In this document: piece after piece, positions 26,492 through 37,200 of the stretch | Position numbering within the stretch: position 1 is the first letter of the stretch | How the letters are laid out: each line of letters starts with the position of its first letter | Assembly: GCA_947172415.1 (NCBI GenBank) | Contig: OX359202.1 | Coordinates: forward strand, 4,636,899 to 4,700,898 | Direction of reading: 5' to 3' | DNA length: 64,000 bases | Source of the DNA: Chondrosia reniformis | Taxonomy: Eukaryota > Porifera > Demospongiae > Chondrillida > Chondrillidae | Program-made: the position numbers and the translations under genes | The notes under the pieces: generated by a model | Databases searched by the model: none | The model's input: the letters and a program-made list of their open reading frames with translations, nothing else | What the model was told of the DNA's origin: nothing

Positions 26492-29400
26492 GGCGCCCCA
26501 AAAATGCATATCACTGCACACATCCTCATGCTATTTAAAGGAATACCTTCTGTAAGTATATGCTCATCTCAGTATATGGGTTCTGCTTTACAACATAAGA
26601 AATTCCGCTGTTCAATCAGGTATAAATATCCTTAACATATGTTACACAAGAATCACATAAATTATGTAATAGTATGCACATTATGAAATTATAAAGATGC
26701 TTCTGTGGGCAGATTTAAGTGACTTTGAGCACATAATCCAGTGTTTTATGGCTCATACAAATGTTCATTATGAGCCATAAAGTACATATTTTTGAATGGA
26801 ATTAGCCAATCAGCTTGCAGATTGTGCATTGGGGACAACAGCAGTCAGCCAATCAGATTGCAAGATAATTTACGTGAAAAGACCAAGAGTGTTGCACAAG
26901 ACACTCTAGATCTATATCATTTACAGTCTTCGCTGAGTGCTTTACCATGCAGCTTGACCCCACACCTCGTGCCAAAAATCACGTAAAGCACTCCTAGCCC
27001 ACTCTAAGAGTAAATAAGAGCTTGCAACTGCATATCTGTAGCTTGTATGGCATTTTTATAAAATGACACAGTAATGTATCACAGGTAGGCATGGAAACCA
27101 TATTCATACTCTTATGTAATGGTAATTGCAATTGTAAATGTCTACTATACAAGAGATGCGATGTGTTCAAAGTGGCTCATAAAATGGATAATATGTAGGA
27201 AATATTGCAGAGGTGATTAGCAAAAATCTACACAATTGCTTTTCAAAAGACATGCTATGGAAACTTTCTAATAGAGCAGCTCTATTATGAATATTGTTTC
27301 CATGCCTATGTGTGACATGTTAATATGTCATTTTTAAAAATACTGTCGTGCATTAGGATACACAGTTGCATACTCTTATCTCTTATGTATTCTTGGTAAC
27401 ATATATGCATATATTCCACTAGCAACACTAGTACTTTTTTGAACTAATATGGAAATGAGCTATTGCCACAGCAAAAGGATGTCACACTTGCTGAACAGAA
27501 AGTTGGAGTTCAATTGCCTAAATTACTACTTGAATAGGAATGACATGCAAGATGAGGAACCATTCATAGATTTTCTTTGTTTGTTTGTCTTCAAACTAGT
27601 ACTCCTCCTTCAGTCCGTGTGCAGTTGACCTGAAGCACCCTTTTGTCCTTTACGAACATTCCTAAAGTGTCCTTAGGGGTTTGGCATTTTCTTTTCAACC
27701 TTCTTTAAACAATTAAATCTTATATCCATTTTCACTGTATTCAAAAACACCATTTTTTACTTCTCAGCCAGAAGTGCACTGTTGTTATGGGAATGGGGTG
27801 TCGTATGTAGCTCAATAGTTGCACTTTCATTGCCTTATGACTTTAATAGGAATGACATGTGATAAAATATGTGGCAGGGATGCAAATGTTTAAGTTGGCA
27901 CAGCAACATAAAATATGTCAGAATGTCTTAATGAACTCGATCAGTGGTGGTAATCATTTTCTTTCTTACCTTTTATCTTACCCTTTTAAAGTTCAATTTA
28001 TGGGTACATAACTAGACTACCAACGTTTTTGCCAGACTTTTGGTTTAACAATCGGCTCAACAATCAATTTTCACCTTCCCACCAGCTTTTACTTTAGTGC
28101 ATTTGTTTATTTAAGGCTAGATGGCTGTTCAGTGCTTGTTGTTTCACTTTTTCACCTAATTGTCTCCATTTCAAAACTAGTTAGTATTATTGCTGTATAT
28201 TGTGTCTAGAAATAGCTCTGTAAAGCCATATTTCGAATACATTTTTCGTGACTAATATTAGGCCAATATTTCACTGTTATACCCCCATCAAGTTGCTTTT
28301 GCCACATCACCTCCTGAAAACCCAAAATTGTTGGTACTGTAGCAGCTCTATGAGAAAAATATGTACATGTTTCTTATACAATTCTTATATACCCTTGAAA
28401 TATTGGCCAGCTACGTATGTACATATCCTTGCTTCAAACGTTATCATAACAGATAAACTTCACTAGGCAGCCATTTCTATTCTGCATTCTTATTGCATTT
28501 CCATAATCAAATACACAACTTCACCTATTTGCTTGTATAACCATCAATTTAATAAAAGAGAGTTAATTGTACTGAGCTGTGCAAAGACTATGATGATAAG
28601 CAAATGATCATTGGGACACATTACACCAAACCAGCCGAGTGACTGAAGTCTAATATTGGTTGGGGGACCAAAGTCCTATTAAAATGGCAACCAGTGATCA
28701 CCTCCCAGTCATCCAAGATGGAAACAAATCATCAAAGTACACTTCAATTACCATCTTGAATGACTGTGAGGTGATCACTGGTTATTAATTTAATAGGACT
28801 TTGGTCTCCTAGCCAAGATTGGAATTTTGGTCAGTTGGCTGGTTTGGAATAATAATTTCCAGTGATTATTTGCTTATAAACATCAATTTCATTATCATCA
28901 TCATTAAACTCTGGATATTACCCCTGCTCACCCTGCTCTGCACAGCCCTGCTCATCTCCTGAGGAGCGCAATGAGCTAATGGGAGGAACCGAAGTTCGCT
29001 TGATGGGAACCAGAGTCTCCCTCTAGGCATTCAAAAAGATGGTCGAGCCATAGACAGCTGTTTCGTCATTATTAGGATTCATCAGTATGGCATACTGACT
29101 CTGGTTCCCATCAAGTGAACTTCGGTTCCACCCATTAGCCCAGATGGTAACTAGTGGGCAAGGTTGGCATCGATCGACTCAGCTACGTTCTTTGGTGTTA
29201 GCACTGGGTATATACAAGCAAGCGCCCTCTGGCGACTGGGATTCGAGGTGTGAAATTGACAATCTGCTAGACCCTATTTTTTCGCCCACGCAAAAGGGTG
29301 AAAGTAGGGGCTAGCGGCTAGACTACACAAAAGCACAAATAGGCTGAAGCCTAAAGTCCCTTTACCCTCAATTATAAGGCTCATGACATGCATATTGTAC

Positions 29401-30512
29401 CTTTAAATCTTTCAGAATTCTGAAAACCTGCAATAAAACCATGATAAATAGACACAGTAAGGGATAGGTGGAGAGTAACAGGCCTTTTGTTACAAAATGA
29501 ATCATTGTACATGCTTTACACATGTAAAAAATCCCACACAAACTGCTAAATAAGTTAGGTATATAAACCAGAATGGAAGGTTTAAAAGCATTCAAAGGAA
29601 ACTTTGCTTATCTCTTCTTTGAGTGTTGGAATTGTCTGAGTGGTCACTTTAGTAAGTACGTAATTAAAGGCCACTGACATGCTCAAAATCAATTTTGAGT
29701 TAGCAGCATTTTCAAAGTGTCTAATGCATACTTAGATAAATCAAAATTTTGTTTACATCTATACTCTTCCTTCGAAGGGAAATTGAGGCACTTAACAATT
29801 TGCATATGTAGTATGGCATTAGTCTTCAGCCAAATACGTCCAATGACAACCTGAGTAACGGTTTGAATTGATATGGTACTATTGTACCTGTAGTGCCTTC
29901 TAAACTGTTTGCGCCACTATCTTCGCACGTATCCGAATCAGATTCTGAATTGTCTTCATCCTCATTAAAACTAGAAGACTCATAATCTAGTTATAAGCTA
30001 CTGAAATTGTCCTCTTTCATACTAAAAATGGTATACGATCCGTACTTCCATTCCTGTAGTGACGTCACAGCCGACCAGGCGAAAAAGTTTTTTTTTTTAA
30101 TGCAGTTGTGTTTCACCCATGTAAATATGACAAATATTTAACTTAATTTAGGTAAACTAAAGCGATCTGACCATTTAAATTTGTACTGTTAGAGTACTCT
30201 ATATTATACCTAACTTTTATGCAAAAGAAAAAATAGCATGTCAGTGGTCCTTTAAGGTATTTGTTTTGGCTAATATAAGCACTTACAGTATGTGTATGCA
30301 TGTGTCAAATATAAATTTTTACTAACAGAATACGTATTTACAGTATGAGATTGAGATATACCATATAAAATCTTACCACGTGTAGTATAGGTCTTTGCTG
30401 TACCCACTGAGGGAGAGTGACTACATGATGGTGTTGTAGACTTGGGATCCATTCTTCCAGAATCAACATTGTCAAATTTCTTGACTGAACAATTTTTCTC
30501 TTCAAAATGTGT
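9633..30512 (-). CDS. Gene 1: death domain-TPR-CHAT-pseudo-NB-ARC protein
   Basis: Nine exons join in frame: 30377-30512, 29888-29986, 23206-23265, 22595-23095, 18508-18828, 18196-18438, 16581-17000, 13038-16495 and 9633-10970 (2191 residues plus stop). Order of parts: acidic low-complexity N-terminus, a linker ending in an FAHKSGDMYG motif, a helical module, a death domain, about seven TPRs, a CHAT cysteine peptidase, then an NB-ARC-like domain without a P-loop. The first exon found starts at an acceptor, so upstream exons may be missing; an in-frame ATG lies at 30452. The 6.6-kb intron at 23266-29887 could hide exons. CHAT proteins are caspase-clan peptidases; death domains recruit partners. 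The nearest known animal architecture is TTC28-like TPR-CHAT. A cytosolic signalling protease is inferred. Confidence 0.75.
10985..12962. mobile_element. Insertion in Gene 1 last intron
   Basis: The matching intron of Gene 2 shares a short stretch with 12965-13012, directly next to sequence that matches the acceptor side. So about 2 kb here is extra in Gene 1. It holds small broken reading frames (for example a minus-strand piece with KWMVTQLMCKGCSKF near 12300), perhaps from a DNA transposon. No complete transposase or clear ends were found. Confidence 0.45.
13038..16495 (-). CDS. Gene 1 TPR-CHAT exon (cysteine peptidase core)
   Basis: This exon of 1152 codons runs from a phase-1 acceptor to a GTGAGC donor in phase 0. 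Exon residues about 1-95 are a polar linker. About 120-500 hold seven TPR-like helical pairs with NLGNAL and ALGNLY signatures. About 500-690 are a low-complexity linker and a pre-CHAT helical pair ending in EANRARNLGEILW. About 700-1100 are the CHAT domain. The catalytic His lies in HIATHGSG (codon 13602-13604, about residue 964) and the Cys in SACDSGRG (codon 13452-13454, about residue 1014). Both motifs are intact, so peptidase activity is expected. The family relates to separase, metacaspases and bacterial TPR-CHAT proteases. The substrate is unknown. The exon is nearly identical to 50523-53956. Confidence 0.92.
16581..17000 (-). CDS. Gene 1 death-domain exon
   Basis: A phase-1 exon of 140 residues. 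The order of hydrophobic positions fits a death domain: a KRWSNFWAEI helix, an acidic loop, then ILHCLGFWLAYKSES followed by a helix ending AAGYSGSTLAL. The Trp in helix 2 and the HCLxxW motif in helix 5 are the clearest marks, and Gene 2 has the same layout at 54875-55294. The ORF continues into an acidic tail (FVESDFDVPV) and ends GES before a GTACAT donor. It joins in phase to the TPR-CHAT exon. Death domains bind other death domains, so this is the likely recruitment end of the protease. Confidence 0.7.
17060..17542. mobile_element. Non-autonomous DNA transposon (MITE) in Gene 1
   Basis: Terminal inverted repeats CAGTGGAACCTC at both ends and TA on both sides (target-site duplication). 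No transposase. Its interior (about 17140-17330) is related to repeats at 24.9 and 55.8 kb. Confidence 0.8.
18196..18828 (-). CDS. Gene 1 helical module (two exons, 69-nt intron)
   Basis: The region opens at an acceptor with VHPTEFIN and ends RVLKQ before GTACAG. Gene 2 has the same two exons at 56588-56896 and 56134-56376. The first (about 105 residues) and second (about 80 residues) parts are mostly amphipathic helix; the second carries DxxxxKIFASHMKAVL and a KSQVIHALFEANTD helix. In Gene 1 the two are separated by a 69-nt segment (18439-18507) with GTGAGT and TTAG ends. That segment has no stop and is a multiple of three, so it could be spliced or retained. A death-fold relation is possible but I cannot name the family. 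Confidence 0.65.
19181..19544. mobile_element. Tigger-type MITE, copy 1
   Basis: Terminal repeats CAGTGGACCCTTGCTTATCC and its complement, flanked by TA. The inside carries ACGACAATGGCTAG, part of a pogo/Tigger transposase start in other copies. Ends of this kind are typical of Tigger elements. Confidence 0.8.
20050..20446 (+). pseudogene. Tc1-type transposase fragment
   Basis: Two frames together show the C-terminal half of a Tc1 DDE transposase: GHRFVQDNDPKHTS, then SPDCNSIENLWHELKEYLRR and AFWETVDATKC. A frameshift near 20235 and the lack of an N-terminal half make it inactive. Confidence 0.85.
20496..20882. mobile_element. Tigger-type MITE, copy 2
   Basis: The same family as 19181-19544: CAGTGGACCCTTGCTTG start, TA flanks, and an internal MASCSDVSLKRKH-like frame that breaks off. 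It lies just past the Tc1 fragment. Confidence 0.78.
21767..22476 (+). mobile_element. Deleted Tigger/pogo element with HTH remnant
   Basis: Inverted ends start CAGTCAAACT, with TA flanks. Inside, 21998-22180 on the plus strand reads VIALKDKMQIIFKIQSGER, one stop, then LKFPKTTVNSIWKNQKSIK. This is the CENP-B-like helix-turn-helix of pogo/Tigger transposases. The catalytic part is missing. Confidence 0.75.
22595..23095 (-). CDS. Gene 1 linker exon with conserved FAHKSGDMYG end
   Basis: A phase-1 exon of 167 residues, polar and rich in Ser, Pro and Gln, so probably disordered. Two parts match Gene 2 exon 56974-57435: GERLAPVGKEDASD near the middle (GERIAPIGQEDVSD in Gene 2), and the C-terminal stretch from FAHKSGDMYG to IPPPNTG, which is almost identical in both genes. 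Strong conservation of an otherwise loose linker suggests a binding motif. Acceptor TTATAG and donor GTATTA are both good. It joins directly to the VHPTEF exon. Confidence 0.7.
23206..23265 (-). CDS. Gene 1 small N-terminal exon
   Basis: A 60-nt phase-1 exon between ATACAG and GTGAGC. It reads SVKFNGNEECENYNRAVIS and joins in frame to the linker exon. It is short and was accepted because both splice sites and both phases fit. It has no recognisable motif. Confidence 0.45.
24897..25215. repeat. Dispersed repeat family, copy 1
   Basis: It shares GGTGGTTTCTAAATCCTT, AAAGGAAGAGAAAG and a CAGCCGAGCGTC-type end with 55748-56000, and in reverse with the inside of the MITE at 17060-17542. A short related start (GGGGGCGCC) is near 45371. 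Confidence 0.65.
26301..26490. repeat. Inverted repeat and (ATT)n tract
   Basis: TACAGTACAAGTTACAATAT on the left returns in inverse orientation on the right (ATATTGTAACTTGCACTGTA), around an AT-rich core, followed by about 14 ATT units. Confidence 0.65.
28626..28847. mobile_element. Long-inverted-repeat element (222 bp)
   Basis: Two arms of about 100 bp, each starting CCAAACCAGCC, pair with each other (for example AGGACTTTGGTC against its complement). Partial relatives lie near 1.8 kb and 37.2 kb. Confidence 0.75.
28904..29165. repeat. Dispersed repeat, copy 1
   Basis: It shares ACTCTGGATATTACCCCTG, AACTTCGGTTCCACCCATTA and GCTCATTG-type pieces with 33105-33530, which carries the same parts rearranged. 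It is probably a non-autonomous element. Confidence 0.6.
29888..30512 (-). CDS. Gene 1 acidic N-terminal exons
   Basis: Two exons, 30377-30512 and 29888-29986, joined G|AT in phase 1. The first reads HFEEKNCSVKKFDN and then a Ser/Thr-rich stretch. The second is strongly acidic, with NEDEDNSESDSDT. The donors are GTAAGA and GTACAA. No domain is visible; this looks like a disordered N-terminus. The first exon begins at an acceptor, so either more exons lie upstream or translation starts at the internal ATG at 30452. Confidence 0.5.
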
Positions 30513-30901
30513 CTAAAAAAGGTATGCGCATGCATATATGTATATAGAAACATATTTTAGTTAGAAACAAACGTACAGATAGACATTTTAACACTTAAAT
30601 GTGCTAACACAAAAAATGTACACTAGTGTACAATAGGTACACTAAGGTACATGCATGTTGCCTGGTTTATTACTTTCAAGCAGCACTGTACTAATAAATC
30701 TACAATTAAACAAGCAATTCGAGTAGGGCTGCCATCCCCACACTTGAAATATTTTGCCACTTTTTTGGTAAGCTTAGTTAATTTAAACATCGCCATTTGT
30801 AGTTACATGTAAATTAAGCTGTTATAATAATATTGTATAAACCTGTATATTATATATACTCTATTTACAGCTTCATGTTACGGAAAGATATATACTGTAT
30901 A

Positions 30902-31365
30902 CCGTAAATCAAGAAATTCATGCGTGCATCTACGTAATTCGTGTGTATTCGTGCGAGGCGTCTCAGCGCGCACAAATTACATCACACAGAATTTCTGTAA
31001 CGTGCGGGTTTGTGCACCTGTAGCTTTACAGCGTTAATTAAGTGTGAAAGGTAGGAGAATTTGACCATGAGCTTGCTGCGGTATTTTGCAAAGGCGAAGG
31101 TGGTACCGACCCCGGAGGAGACAGGAATCGGGGAGAAACCTACTGCAGAGGCCAACAAACGTGTGGCAGACGTACTCGAACGGCAGCAGCTAGGTTAATC
31201 CAATCGTAAGCGTACGGTTACAGCGTACTCAATAATACTCAATTATGTGACCACCCAATACTGATAATGCAAATTCGCATGAATTACATCACATTACTTT
31301 TTCTAGGAATCAGTTTAAACTAAAACTGCATGAATTTACTGCAGCATGAATTTCTTGATTTACGG
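30902..31365. mobile_element. MITE with 22-bp inverted ends
   Basis: CCGTAAATCAAGAAATTCAT at the left end and its complement at the right, with TA on both sides. A short plus-strand frame inside (MSLLRYFAKAKVVPTPEE) may be the start of a lost transposon gene. Confidence 0.8.
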
Positions 31366-31420
31366 TATATAATACGGGTTCATAAGCAACTATTATAACA
31401 CTTATTTTATACATCGATAT

Positions 31421-32447
31421 ATGTATAATACGAACGTTGGTAACGCATCTGTGAGTAAAATGGCGGCAATCAGCTGTAGAATAAGTTGGAATCTCTCTAA
31501 TTTGGATCTTGATTTGACAGACATTTCTACTAGTATTGACACTTTCAAACCAAACTTTCAAACCAAAAGATTTTATTGGTCATATTCAGAGGAGTCCGGA
31601 GTCGTAGAATGCCCAAGTCCCGCATCATGCCCGTATGCTATCGGTGCAATGGCAGTGGTAGATGCAAGAATTGTTCCTGCTCCTGCTCAGACAATTTATG
31701 TACCAACTGTCTGCCAAGCAAGAGAGGACGCTGTTTGAACACCCACCAAGAGCCCCCTCCTGCCTCTGAGCTAGAGCGCACAAAGCACGGTTCCCAGCAA
31801 ATGCCTGCCCCTGACAACGATCATATAGAGAGTACTTCATAGCCGCGACTGACGTCCTCCTTATATCTTGAGGAACCTCAGAGACGCCTATGCACTGCAT
31901 TCGGCCAGAGTTCCAATGACCTCTGCAATGCCCTAGCTGCCTTTGCTAGAAGGATTAGCACCAACTATGTCGATCCATCAGGCTTGATGGCATACACGGC
32001 CTGCCGTCTTATTCCCTTGGACAAGGGTCCAGGCGTACGACCTATTGGTATCAGTGAAGTCTGCCGCAGGATCATAGGGAAGGTCATCAGGAAGTGCACC
32101 AAACAGGACCTTCAGAGTGCCGTGGACTCCCTCCAGCTGTGCACTGGACAGGATGCAGGCTGTGAAGCTGTCCATGCCATGGTACATGTCTACAATGCAG
32201 AGGACACTGAAGTGGTGATTTTTGTTGAAGCTGGAAATGCCTTCAACAGACTGAATAGGCAGGTTACCCTACGCAACACCCAAGTTATCTGCCCAGCCTT
32301 GGCCCCCTTCCTGATCAACACATACCGCAATCCTTCCTGGCTGGTTTTGGATGGGGAGCGCATGCTGTCCAAAGAAGGAACCACCCAGGGGGACCCCTTG
32401 GCCATGGCCATGTATGCAATTGGAACCCAGCCTCTGATATATTGATG
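31421..32447 (+). pseudogene. Truncated reverse-transcriptase element
   Basis: A Cys-rich start (YRCNGSGRCKNCSCSCSDN) is followed, after a stop, by a reverse-transcriptase part: GVRPIGISEVCRRIIGKVI, VEAGNAFNRLNR (motif A, where an Asp is usual) and EGTTQGDPLAMAMYAIG (motif B). The sequence ends before the catalytic YxDD motif. It is a non-LTR-like relic, inactive. Confidence 0.8.
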
Positions 32448-33104
32448 TACATACGTACCAACCTTATACCTTGGAAGTTCAAATAGGTTCCTTTTTCAAT
32501 GAAATATTTCATCGTAGACTGAGTTTATTCATCCATCTCATGGGTACTCCATTGGATGTTTGGAGGGTATACATAGATTAGCAAAATTTGGTAGTCTAAC
32601 TGGTTGTGACCTATGGCAACATGATCCTCATGTTGAATAGGCATGTAAACCCAAGTTCCACTGTAGTATATTTCATTGTCTTTTAATATGAGATTCCCTG
32701 CTCTCAATTCAATATATATACTGTATTCATAAAATTCAGTGGAAGTAAGCAGAAGATCTTGACCATAAATAATTGCTTAATCATGTTGAAAAGGGTAAGA
32801 AAAATAATGGACATTGCTTCAAATGTACCGTATATCGGGATTTAAATGCGTGTGTCTAAAGAATGTGAGATTACGAGAATTTTCTACTAAACCAAAAAAT
32901 GGTGATTAAAATACCGTAACATAATCAGTTCTTGAGTAATTAACTAATTATATACATGGGACATAGAATGACTTAATTTTGAACTTACCGTAGCCATACA
33001 GTAAATGCATCATACCTATTCGTAAACCAAGTCAGTAGAGATTCACCAGAACTACCAACTTCTTTTGTTACTCTTAATTTAATAGAAACATAGATCTGAA
33101 GCAT

Positions 33105-33530
33105 CACAGGGGTAATATCCAGAGTTCAATGATGATGATATCGATGCTTTAAGATCGACTTTAGATCTTAAAGTTCCCTGTTTCTTCATATTAGTAGTCA
33201 GTCACACTTTTGGCTACACCCCCTTATCTGCTGATAAGGAAACCACAAGCTTTTTTGTTGGATAAGGGATGCAGTTAAAAGTGTGGCTGACCACTAATAT
33301 GTATAAAATAGGGGAACTTTAGCTTGCTTTTGGGAGTATTTATTAGCAGAGTAGCCACTCAAACTTCCATCATATGCCATACTGATGAGTCCAAATAAGG
33401 ACAAAAAAGCTGTCTATGGCTCAACCATCTCGGGGGAAAGTCTGATTCCCATCAAATTAACTTCGGTTCCACCCATTAGCTCATTGTGCTCCTCAGGGGA
33501 CATGAGTGGACAGGGGTAATATTCAGAGTT
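33105..33530. repeat. Dispersed repeat, copy 2, with nested inverted repeat
   Basis: It begins and ends with GGGGTAATAT[CT]CAGAGTTCA in direct orientation and contains an inner inverted element (33165-33320; CAGTCACACTTTTGGC against its partner GTGTGGCTGACC). Confidence 0.55.
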
Positions 33531-33774
33531 CAATGAATAAATAAACACAATGGATAAATTTCTGTCTGCTGACTAGAAATTTATCCATTGCGTTCTAAGG
33601 CCTGTTTCTCCTTGAAAGTAATGGGTTTAGCTCTAATTTGGTACATATCTAAGTTAAGGGTTACTCTATCCACCTCTGTCAAAAAAACATCAAATGTGTT
33701 GTGATTTTTTTATCAACTGCCACATAATGCATTTGCGGAAAAATTGCAATATACTGAGGCTGTTTCCAATAATC

Positions 33775-34241
33775 TCAACATGCTATAGGAGACTTGGAAC
33801 AGCCATTTTTCAAGGCTTTTGACCTTGAACAACAATAAAAGTAAACATGTATGAATGGTGAATCTATAAAGGAAGCATATACTTCAGTATTTTTTAAACT
33901 CACTCCAACTTTATGAATTAACAGTTTTCCAAGGATCAGTTTTAAAGGATGTGAATGTGAATCCATTATTTGAGAAATTATTGCTTTGGATGCATCGGAA
34001 TGTCCACAATTCACTAAGGCAACTATCACTGTGCACCAAGAACGTTCTTCATATCCGGTTCCTGTTTCCCATTTAAGCCATGCCTCGAACATATTTTGAA
34101 TACAAATCTTTTGAGAGCTAACATTTTCTCTGATTTCCTCTTCAAGTATTTCTCTTTTATCTGCTGGGATACCAAGACTGTTTCCAAGTGGTCTCCAAAG
34201 TATAGGTTCATTGGATAAGTACTTGAATATACTATCAATAT
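33775..34241 (-). CDS. Gene 3 last exon: second death domain and C-terminus
   Basis: Joined in phase 1 after acceptor CCATAG. IDSIFKYLSNEPILWRPLG and NSLGIPADK give helices 1-3; NMFEAWLKWETGTGYEERSW gives helix 5; VIVALVNCGHSDASKAI gives helix 6. A tail of about 60 residues with a Cys cluster (FYCCSRSKALKNGCSKS) follows to the stop at 33775. Tandem death domains at the end of a membrane protein suggest multivalent recruitment. Confidence 0.7.
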
Positions 34242-37200
34242 CTATGGAAAGTGTTAATGTCAGAAGATACTACCACTACTCAGGAAAACTAACTATAGTA
34301 ACGTAAATGTTTCAGGTCTCTTCATCATCAAAATGTTAATAATATATGCAGCTAATATAAATCACATAATGTATAGGAACAAAATTCAGCATTAAAGTTC
34401 AGAATTCAGACTTTTTGATCTTGGTAGAATCAATAAAAGTAACATTACCAACCAACTTTGAAGAAAGAAATGGTTAAATTAAGACTATTCATTGTAAATC
34501 AATGGTATTACTATATTAAAATGCCTTTTCAATTGAATAAAGAAACAAAACTTTAGTTACTGCATCTTTAAGATGGTTCATCTCAGTCTTTTTATGTCTA
34601 GAGCCGTCTCTAGACATTCAAAATACTAAAAATGAACCATTTTAAAGATAAGTTTGGCACAGTTAGAAGAAATCTTTATTGGTTACTGTAGTTCAAGAAA
34701 TTTTAATAGTGCAAATTGTGTGAGGGTTTTGAAAAGTGTTAAATATTCATGCGCTATTTTCTCAGTTTATCATTCTCTACCTTCGCTATAATCCCGTACA
34801 AATGTCAAAGATGACAATGCCAATCATTTAAGAAGGCTACAGCCTCAGAGACTTTGTCAATTATACTGAAGAAGCACGGGTGAAAATGCTACAAGCGAAG
34901 TGAATGAAACAGTGGCAGTTGTACTTCAAGGATTGTCTCCACCAATATAAATGAGAGCAGCATTACACAATCAAAATTTATCAGCTATTTTCACTATTCT
35001 TTAACAAGCAGAAACTTCTTGAACTGCAGTATTCATGCAAGGTTTATTATATTTACAGAGATTGATATTCTGTATAATTAATGGGTTTCTCAGTAGAAAC
35101 TAGCAGACTTCTAACAAAGTAAGCAGCTGCATTGAGCCTTAAGTTGTGTAGGTAGTTTAAATAAATATACTGTATATAATTTACCTGCAATTCAATATTT
35201 AGATATGTGAGAAATATCAAGATTATTATTTTACCATTGCACTAGTGCAACATAATGTGATTACAGTATGTGATTCTAAAACCTATAATTCTATCAAATA
35301 GCTATTGTATTTTTTACCATTAAACATAGTATGCATGTTATTATACATTACTGCTGGTTTTAGCTCAGAAATTGTGGCTTCTTGAGCCCCCTGCTAATGA
35401 CCTCAAGTAAAATGAAGTACGTCTGTAATTTGCCTTCTTGCACACCAACACTCTGCTATATATTTATACTGTAGCTAGACTAATTCCCGGAAAGGAAAAT
35501 GTGTCACATGACTATATAAACAACTACACAATAATCATGTCACTATACCTTTGAATTGATCAGTCTCGTCTATACCAAAGGCTTTCGATGCAGCTAAAAC
35601 TTTAGAATATGACTCCATTCCAAGTTGACCTTCTTCTGTAAGCCATTTTCTTTTCATATGGTCAAAGCATAGTTTAGGAATGTTGTGATGCTGAGTAGCT
35701 ATCTTTCTAACCATTGCAGAGGAAAAACCTAATTGAATAGCTAACATAGTCCAGTTGGATGCAATATGTGTCTTGGAGCAAATCTTTACCAATTCATTCA
35801 AATTGGGTGGTTTCTCTGAATAAATAGTGGGAAATACGTATGTACAGCTTAATTACACCAGTACCTATTAAATGTTTATACACTTTATTGTACTCACTTA
35901 GACTTTGATTTGCTATTCCTTGGTTAGTTAATTTAGTTGTCAGCTGACCTAGGGTATTCATGTTATTGCCTACAAGGTACATAAAGAACACTATTATTCA
36001 AGTTTACTGTACACAAACATTCTGCCCTACTTGTACAAAGCGATTTGAGCAAGATAAAAATGCATCTCTTAAATTCCATAAAAGTGGCTCGAACAACCAA
36101 CAAAAGTCGCAATCTCCTCTCATCTGTAAGATTACAAAGATATAGTATTCTCATGTAGTGATAGCCTTTAAGTTAACTATGCTTACCTGGCAACAAATCA
36201 TATTAGCAGCTGGTAGTAGAAGAGGTAAACAGGTAAACCAAACCCTAGGCTACATGTAACAAAGCTAGCAGTCCTATTTTACAGTTACCTATTTACACCC
36301 TATGTATTGTGGACGTACGTATACTGTAAGTGCATGTGGAGTTTTTCTTTGAGTATATTAGCTGCAACTCATGCAAAATCTCTGCAGCTGGTAATGGATG
36401 TGTTATTTTTAGAAAATGGACAGAAGGTGTATGTATAGCTTTGACTAGCCAAGAGATTACAACTAGTAGTTCTAGAAATGATTTGACTCCAAATATGAAA
36501 GACCTCTGTACTTTTTTCTCCTTTACCTGTATGCACATTGCTGAATTGGGCAAATAACCACTGTATACATAATGAATATAAGGTACTGAAATCATAGTCA
36601 TAAACGATTAATTATAAATTCTTATGAAAGTGATCAAGCACTATAAAGTATAATCACTAAATCTTTTTCCTTCAGTCTAGTTATTTCCATGATTATCATG
36701 GAAGAATCATTCATTTAAGCTAATCATGACAAGAGAAGTCTGGAATGGAATACATATTTCATAGGTAATAGCAAATGGTATGGCTGGAAAGTTCTTTTTG
36801 TATGATAATTAACTTTTTGTATAATAACTAGTTATATACGTAAATTTACCACCTATCCATTGATGTACATACGTATGTATACGTATACATAAATGCTGAT
36901 ACGTACATGTAAAAAACTGTCTAACCTTTTTTCTCAAGAGCTTTTGAAAAATAATACACAATGAGAAATTGTGTTATATTAGTTAAATGGTTGATGAAAT
37001 TTATTACAATTGATCCCCAAGAATTCATTAGCATTCTGGTAAAGTCAACAAGAGCACATATAAAGGATAGTAGAATGTTGAGTAAATCCAGGTGGCCTAT
37101 AAGTAATAATAAAAATTCTTTATAATTGTATAATCATAGAAAAACATACATAATATTAGAAAAAAAGAGAAAATAACTGCAAAGTGTTATACCAATCAAT

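Larger units (their letters stand above)
23266..29887. other. Large Gene 1 intron
   Basis: No exon with matching phase was found. It contains the repeat at 24897-25215, inverted copies around an AT run (26301-26443), an (ATT)n tract near 26449-26490, and inverted-repeat elements at 28.6-29.2 kb. An undetected exon cannot be excluded. Confidence 0.45.

Noticed and set aside
36293-36601. Minus-strand frame of 102 codons as a Gene 3 exon
   Set aside because: Acceptor and donor phases do not match the phase-1 chain, and it has no motif; probably intron.
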